64,000 bases of DNA, taken from contig CAZBZV010000006.1 of assembly GCA_964496505.1 (NCBI GenBank), positions 25,772 to 89,771 on the forward strand, given 5' to 3'. The notes under the pieces were generated by a model that was given only the letters and a program-made list of their open reading frames with translations, was not told the origin of the DNA and ran no database searches. Below, piece after piece: positions 62,786 to 64,000 of the stretch. Every line of letters begins with the position of its first letter. Position 1 is the first letter of the stretch. The position numbers and the translations under genes are program-made. This stretch comes from JAABVY01 sp964496505 (GTDB lineage: Bacteria > Zixibacteria > MSB-5A5 > JAABVY01).

Positions 62786-62894
62786 GGTTTCTACTATCTC
62801 CAGTTAAATAAATTAATTTCCCAATAAATAGCATCCATCTTTGCTTAAGTCGTTGCCAAACAAATTCTTTCTATGCAAAAAAGTAAAAATCAAA

Positions 62895-62921
62895 ACTATA
62901 TTATAATCCCATCTTTGTCAA
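62895..62921 (-). promoter_or_regulatory. possible promoter of the fadL-like gene
   Basis: On the minus strand TTGACA (62916-62921), 15-base spacer, TATAGT (62895-62900). The rest of the 311-base divergent gap (62786-63096) is AT-rich and shows no gene or SOS (LexA) box that I recognise. Confidence 0.4.
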
Positions 62922-63096
62922 CACTTTTTTGGCCTTTTGATTGCCTCATAATTCTTGCCATCAGATGTACAGACGATTATATTTACAGAATGTCCAAAAC
63001 CGGATTTTCACTTTTTTCCAATACAATTCGTTGAAATGATTTGGACTCGAAACTTTATTTATAGATTGGTGTTTAATCTCACCTGGAAGATTAGGG

Positions 63097-64000
63097 AATG
63101 GAAAAGAAAATAACAATACAGGGTGCTCGTCAGCATAACCTGAAAAACATAGATTTACAGCTTCCCCGCGACCGTCTGGTGGTCATTACCGGGCTTTCCG
63201 GTTCGGGAAAGTCCTCTTTGGCCTTCGATACTATCTATGCCGAGGGTCAGAGACGCTATGTGGAGTCGCTTTCGGCCTATGCCCGCCAGTTTTTGGGGAT
63301 TATGGATAAGCCGGATGTCGATTTTATCGACGGTTTATCGCCGGCAATCTCCATAGAACAGCGCACCTCGGCCAAAAATCCGCGCTCGACGGTGGGAACC
63401 GTAACGGAAATCTACGATTACCTCCGTCTTCTATTTGCACGAATCGGCGCTCCGCACTGCTTTAACTGCGGCAAGCCGATTGCCCAGCAGACCTCCTCGC
63501 AGATGGTGGACCAGATTATGGAGCTGCCGGAGGGCACAAGATTGCAGCTCCTGGCCCCGTTGGTACGTGGACGCAAGGGTGAGCATAAGGATATTGTGGA
63601 AAAAGCCGGAAAAGAGGGCTTTGTACGGATTCGTATCGACGGCGAGGTTTATCCTATCGATGACGCTCCGGATATGGAGAAAAACAAGAAACATGACATA
63701 GAAATTGTGATCGACAGGCTGGTTCTTTCCCAGAAAGTCCGCCGACGTCTGGCGGATTCGGTCGAAATCGCCCTGAAACTGGGCGGCGGGGTTGCAATGG
63801 TTGATATTGTCGGCGGGGAGGAGATGCTTTTCTCCGAGAATTATGCCTGCGTTGACTGCGGAATATCATACGAAGAGCTGACCCCGCGCATGTTCTCGTT
63901 CAACTCGCCCTATGGCGCCTGCCCGGCCTGTGACGGCCTGGGACATCGGATGGAAATAGATGAGAGCCTTGTGGTTCCAAATCCCAATCTGCCTATAAAT
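63097..64000 (+). CDS. uvrA: excinuclease ABC subunit UvrA, 3'-truncated by the window edge
   Basis: The first 301 codons of a gene that runs out of the window. MEKKITIQGARQHNLKNIDL, Walker A ITGLSGSGKSSLAFDTIYAE, AYARQFLG, GLSPAISIEQ and the first zinc site (CVDCG...CPACDG, with SFNSPYGACPACDGLG) are all standard UvrA. AGGGA precedes the ATG. UvrA with UvrB finds bulky DNA lesions. Confidence 0.97.

Noticed and set aside
1..64000. tRNA, rRNA, insertion sequence or prophage
   Set aside because: Reading the gaps by eye gave no cloverleaf with a TTCGA arm in the right place, no transposase or integrase and no phage genes; short or divergent RNAs could still be missed.

Overview
The window is a 64 kb piece of a bacterial chromosome, GC-moderate, densely coded, with no rRNA, tRNA, CRISPR array, transposase or phage gene that I can see. 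Several signs point to the FCB superphylum, most likely Zixibacteria or a close relative: a type IX (Por) sorting-type C-terminal domain on an FG-GAP protein, two secreted proteins ending in the same dockerin-like double calcium-binding tail, many lipoproteins, a bactofilin, a tricorn-type protease and a bacillithiol-type deacetylase. The phylum assignment is inference from family content, not from a marker-gene tree.

Layout. 0-6.5 kb (+): end of a TrkA-C protein, a YafK-like L,D-transpeptidase, an SDR, then a MarR-GNAT-racemase-Na+ symporter operon. 6.5-14.3 kb: an intergenic repeat cluster, an aldo/keto reductase, two divergent bacteriohemerythrins, two large secreted proteins and a KamA-type radical SAM aminomutase with its own promoter. 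14.8-23.2 kb (-): a metal-export block (CzcCBA/CusCBA-type RND system, a Cys/His-rich secreted protein, an exported amidohydrolase, an outer-membrane protein, an HMA-domain lipoprotein). 23.3-26.5 kb (-): an S37 peptidase lipoprotein, an SDR and a small membrane protein.

26.5-36.1 kb (-) is the classical origin-proximal superoperon rpmH-rnpA-yidD-yidC-mnmE-mnmG-rsmG-parA-parB, continued by an M23 peptidase and a bactofilin. Two perfect parS sites flank mnmG and a cluster of DnaA boxes lies just past the bactofilin. dnaA and jag are absent from their usual places. rpmH starts with GTG and is overlapped by rnpA.

36.2-49.4 kb: lipoprotein-murQ pair, a frameshifted kptA, a stretch of structured intergenic repeats, an ABC-F ATPase, a large secreted beta-helix protein, an exported nucleosidase and a 1302-residue hybrid histidine kinase. 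49.4-55.3 kb (-): an unusual tightly coupled operon SDR-CDP-alcohol phosphotransferase-PTPS-FolE2-SDR that looks like a tetrahydropterin pathway with a lipid enzyme inside it. 55.4-64 kb: tricorn protease, a hypothetical gene, BshB1-like deacetylase, an esterase homologue that lacks its nucleophile serine, a FadL-family porin and the start of uvrA.

The most unexpected signals are three families of structured intergenic repeats (a three-way-junction element, a short GCGG...CCGC hairpin, and a composite double-stem element whose inner stems differ in sequence but keep pairing), the pterin/CDP-alcohol operon, the parAB-M23-bactofilin fusion of segregation and cell-shape genes, and a dispersed repeat that supplies the C-terminus of MnmG.
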